A stretch of 64,000 bases of DNA. Source: Agapetus fuscipes (lineage: Eukaryota; Arthropoda; Insecta; Trichoptera; Glossosomatidae). The translations under genes and the position numbers were made by a program. The notes below the pieces were generated by a model, which saw only the letters and a list, made by a program, of their open reading frames with translations, was not told the origin of the DNA and searched no databases. The stretch lies in NCBI GenBank assembly GCA_951799405.1, contig OX637350.1, forward strand, positions 4,635,852-4,699,851, given 5' to 3'. Numbering within the stretch: the first letter of the stretch is position 1; every line of letters begins with the position of its first letter. This document shows positions 62,478-64,000 of this stretch, in pieces.

Positions 62478-62860
62478 CAGCTGTTCACCTGCGGCCATTT
62501 TGTTTATTTTTTTTGTATGGGGACAGGTAACGACGGTAAGCGGTATCAATGCGAGTCTCGACATTGTCAGCTACCGGAATGATAGGTCGCCAAATGTACC
62601 GAGTGACGTTTAGGTACTTTTTTATGAAATACGTAGAATTATTAATCAGCTGTTCACCTGCGGCCATCTTGGATATTTTTTTGTATGGCGACAGGTAACG
62701 ATGGTAAGTATTATCAAAGGAAGTCTCGGCAGCCAGCTACCGGTCATGATAGGTCGCCAAATCAATTGAATGACGTTTAGGTATTTTGTAAGAAATACGT
62801 AGAATTATTGATCAGCTGTTCCCTTGACGCCATTTTGTATGGCTTTATTGTATGGACACG
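62478..62860. repeat. ~168-bp tandem repeat, 2.3 units
   Basis: CAGCTGTTCACCTGCGGCC recurs at 62,478 and 62,647 and, diverged, at 62,813. Each time it is followed by GTATGG..ACAGGTAACG-like, GATAGGTCGCCAAAT and GACGTTTAGGTA blocks. The unit start is the module shared with the M1 MITEs. Confidence 0.8.
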
Positions 62861-62949
62861 GTCAACGTATCTTCTCTACTAGGTCTACCATTCATTATTG
62901 TTGACCAAATCTGCCGCTATGATATGCCAGCAGCCTTCGAAGTATATAA

Positions 62950-63040
62950 CCTAAGTTGCAGGGTTTATGACGCTTATTTAGAAAGTTCACGTGTAGCATG
63001 AGTAAACACGAACTTCCGCGTATTTGCTCGTGTTTAAAAT
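62950..63040 (+). repeat. RepA remnant
   Basis: GTTGCAGGGTTTATGACGC, AAAGTTCACGTGTAGCATGA and CGCGTATTTGCTCGTG are diverged RepA middle blocks. Confidence 0.5.
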
Positions 63041-63043
63041 TTA

Positions 63044-63140
63044 CGAAATAAATAAAATAAATAAAAAATAAACAAAATAAATTTAATAAAAAAAAATAAA
63101 AAACAAAATGAAATTAAAATTAAATTAAATAAATCCAAAA
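63044..63140. repeat. A-rich low-complexity tract
   Basis: AAATAAATAAAATAAATAAA-type sequence over about 95 bases. Confidence 0.9.
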
Positions 63141-63180
63141 ATGAAATCCTAAGTTATTCACAACTATTATAAATATCATA

Positions 63181-63429
63181 AATCTATAATCAAATATCAA
63201 AGTTGTATTGATATTCAAGGGGATCATGTTTAATGCACGCTCACAAGCAGACACGTGTAAGTTTGCTCTTTCACATGCTGCATGTGTACGTATAAAATAA
63301 ACGAAACCTCACGTTAAAATAAACCCTGTATTTTTTCCGACCTTCTCTGAAACAGAGGTGGCATTTGCCAAGTGAACGATTTTTGAAACCATTGTGGTTC
63401 AGCCTCATACCAACCTATACGTCAAGAAA
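63181..63429 (-). repeat. RepA copy, old
   Basis: Full length; palindrome CACATGCTGCATGTG; GCCTCATACCAACCTATACG head side. Confidence 0.75.
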
Positions 63430-63439
63430 TTAACTATTT

Positions 63440-63687
63440 TCTAATCTAATCTAAGTTGCAAAGATATGCTACAATGGAGATTCACATTACATGCATTTTC
63501 ACTACCAGACACGTACAAGATCGCGCTTGCACATGCCGCATGTGAACCTACAACATAAAAACCATCTCAAATGGACATACACCCAGCAACTCTTGCCGTC
63601 CTTCCCTGAGACAGGGGTGACATTGGCAAAGTGAACCATTTTTACAGCATGGGTGGTCAGCCACATACCAACCTATAAGTCAAGGAA
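63440..63687 (-). repeat. RepA copy, full length
   Basis: Well conserved minus-strand copy, 10 bases from the previous one; tail (TCTAA)2; palindrome CACATGCCGCATGTG. Confidence 0.88.
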
Positions 63688-63796
63688 CCCTTACCCTTAC
63701 CATTTTAATTTTTTAAATTTAATTTTTTAAGTTTTATTTTTCTTTACTGTTTTTTTTAAATATTGTTTTATGAATTTTATTCAGTTTAAAATTTAT

Positions 63797-64000
63797 TCCT
63801 TGTCTTGTAGGTTGATATGAGGCTGAACCCTCACATTTAAAAAAAATGTTTCACTTTGCAAAAGTCACCCCTGTTTCAGGAAAAGTCGGCAAAAGTTGCA
63901 GTGCTTATGTTCATCTGAAATTTGGGTTTTTATATTCTAGGTCCACATGCAGCATGTGTAAGCGAGAACATATACGTGTCTGCTTTGGTAATACATTTAA
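63797..64000 (+). repeat. RepA copy, cut by window edge
   Basis: Head TTCCTTGTCTTGTAGGTTG; palindrome CACATGCAGCATGTG; the tail lies beyond 64,000. Confidence 0.8.

Overview
This window looks like intergenic and intronic DNA from a large, AT-rich, repeat-laden arthropod genome, most likely an insect. The evidence is Pol III-type SINEs, non-LTR retrotransposons, LTRs, many small inverted-repeat DNA elements, TATA and TCAGT-type initiators, GT-AG splice signals, and no bacterial operon structure. I cannot name the species. Nearly all open frames in the window are fortuitous or belong to transposons.

Host-gene evidence is limited to two places. On the + strand, a GC-rich 5' region (about 51,590-52,420, TCAGTT initiator at 51,841) is followed by an exon at 52,733-53,150. 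That exon starts at a strong acceptor and encodes an N-terminus with a polyglutamine run and a conserved-looking block, then ends at a GTCAGT donor; the rest of the gene lies beyond a large intron. On the - strand, TATATAAA and a TCAGTC initiator 31 bases apart (TSS about 39,094) precede an AT-rich leader, a good-context ATG at 38,349 and a GTGAGT donor at 38,315. Neither gene could be named.

The rest is layered mobile DNA. (1) RepA, an unclassified SINE-like repeat of about 260 bp with a (TTAGA)n-type tail, is present in more than 30 copies on both strands. (2) A modular set of Pol III SINEs is built from a nearly complete 5S rRNA-derived head, a first tRNA-like head (T1) and a second tRNA-like head (T2), in different combinations. 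(3) A third tRNA-related SINE, T3, is also present. (4) An RTE-like LINE includes one long open RT frame (43,141-44,271) and many 3'-end stubs. (5) A 5'-truncated CR1/Jockey-like LINE (22,455-19,192, minus) sits inside a RepA copy and is itself split by a PIF/Harbinger-like MITE and by a possible hAT-like element. (6) Two related LTRs, 41,704-42,068 (+) and 61,918-61,257 (-), carry TATA boxes and heat-shock-element-like motifs. (7) There are several MITE and foldback families.

The most interesting finding is a set of elements carrying hammerhead-ribozyme-like motifs, at about 4,529-4,572 and 57,888-57,928, with decayed or partial copies at 33,229 and 8,209. They have the CTGACGA / GAAACCGGT architecture of small arthropod hammerhead variants linked to Penelope-like retroelements. 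Next are the 5S-tRNA-tRNA composite SINEs, the heat-shock-type LTR, and a YY1-like plus E-box module shared by different MITE families. Coordinates of repeats are by eye and may be off by a few bases; identities were not computed.
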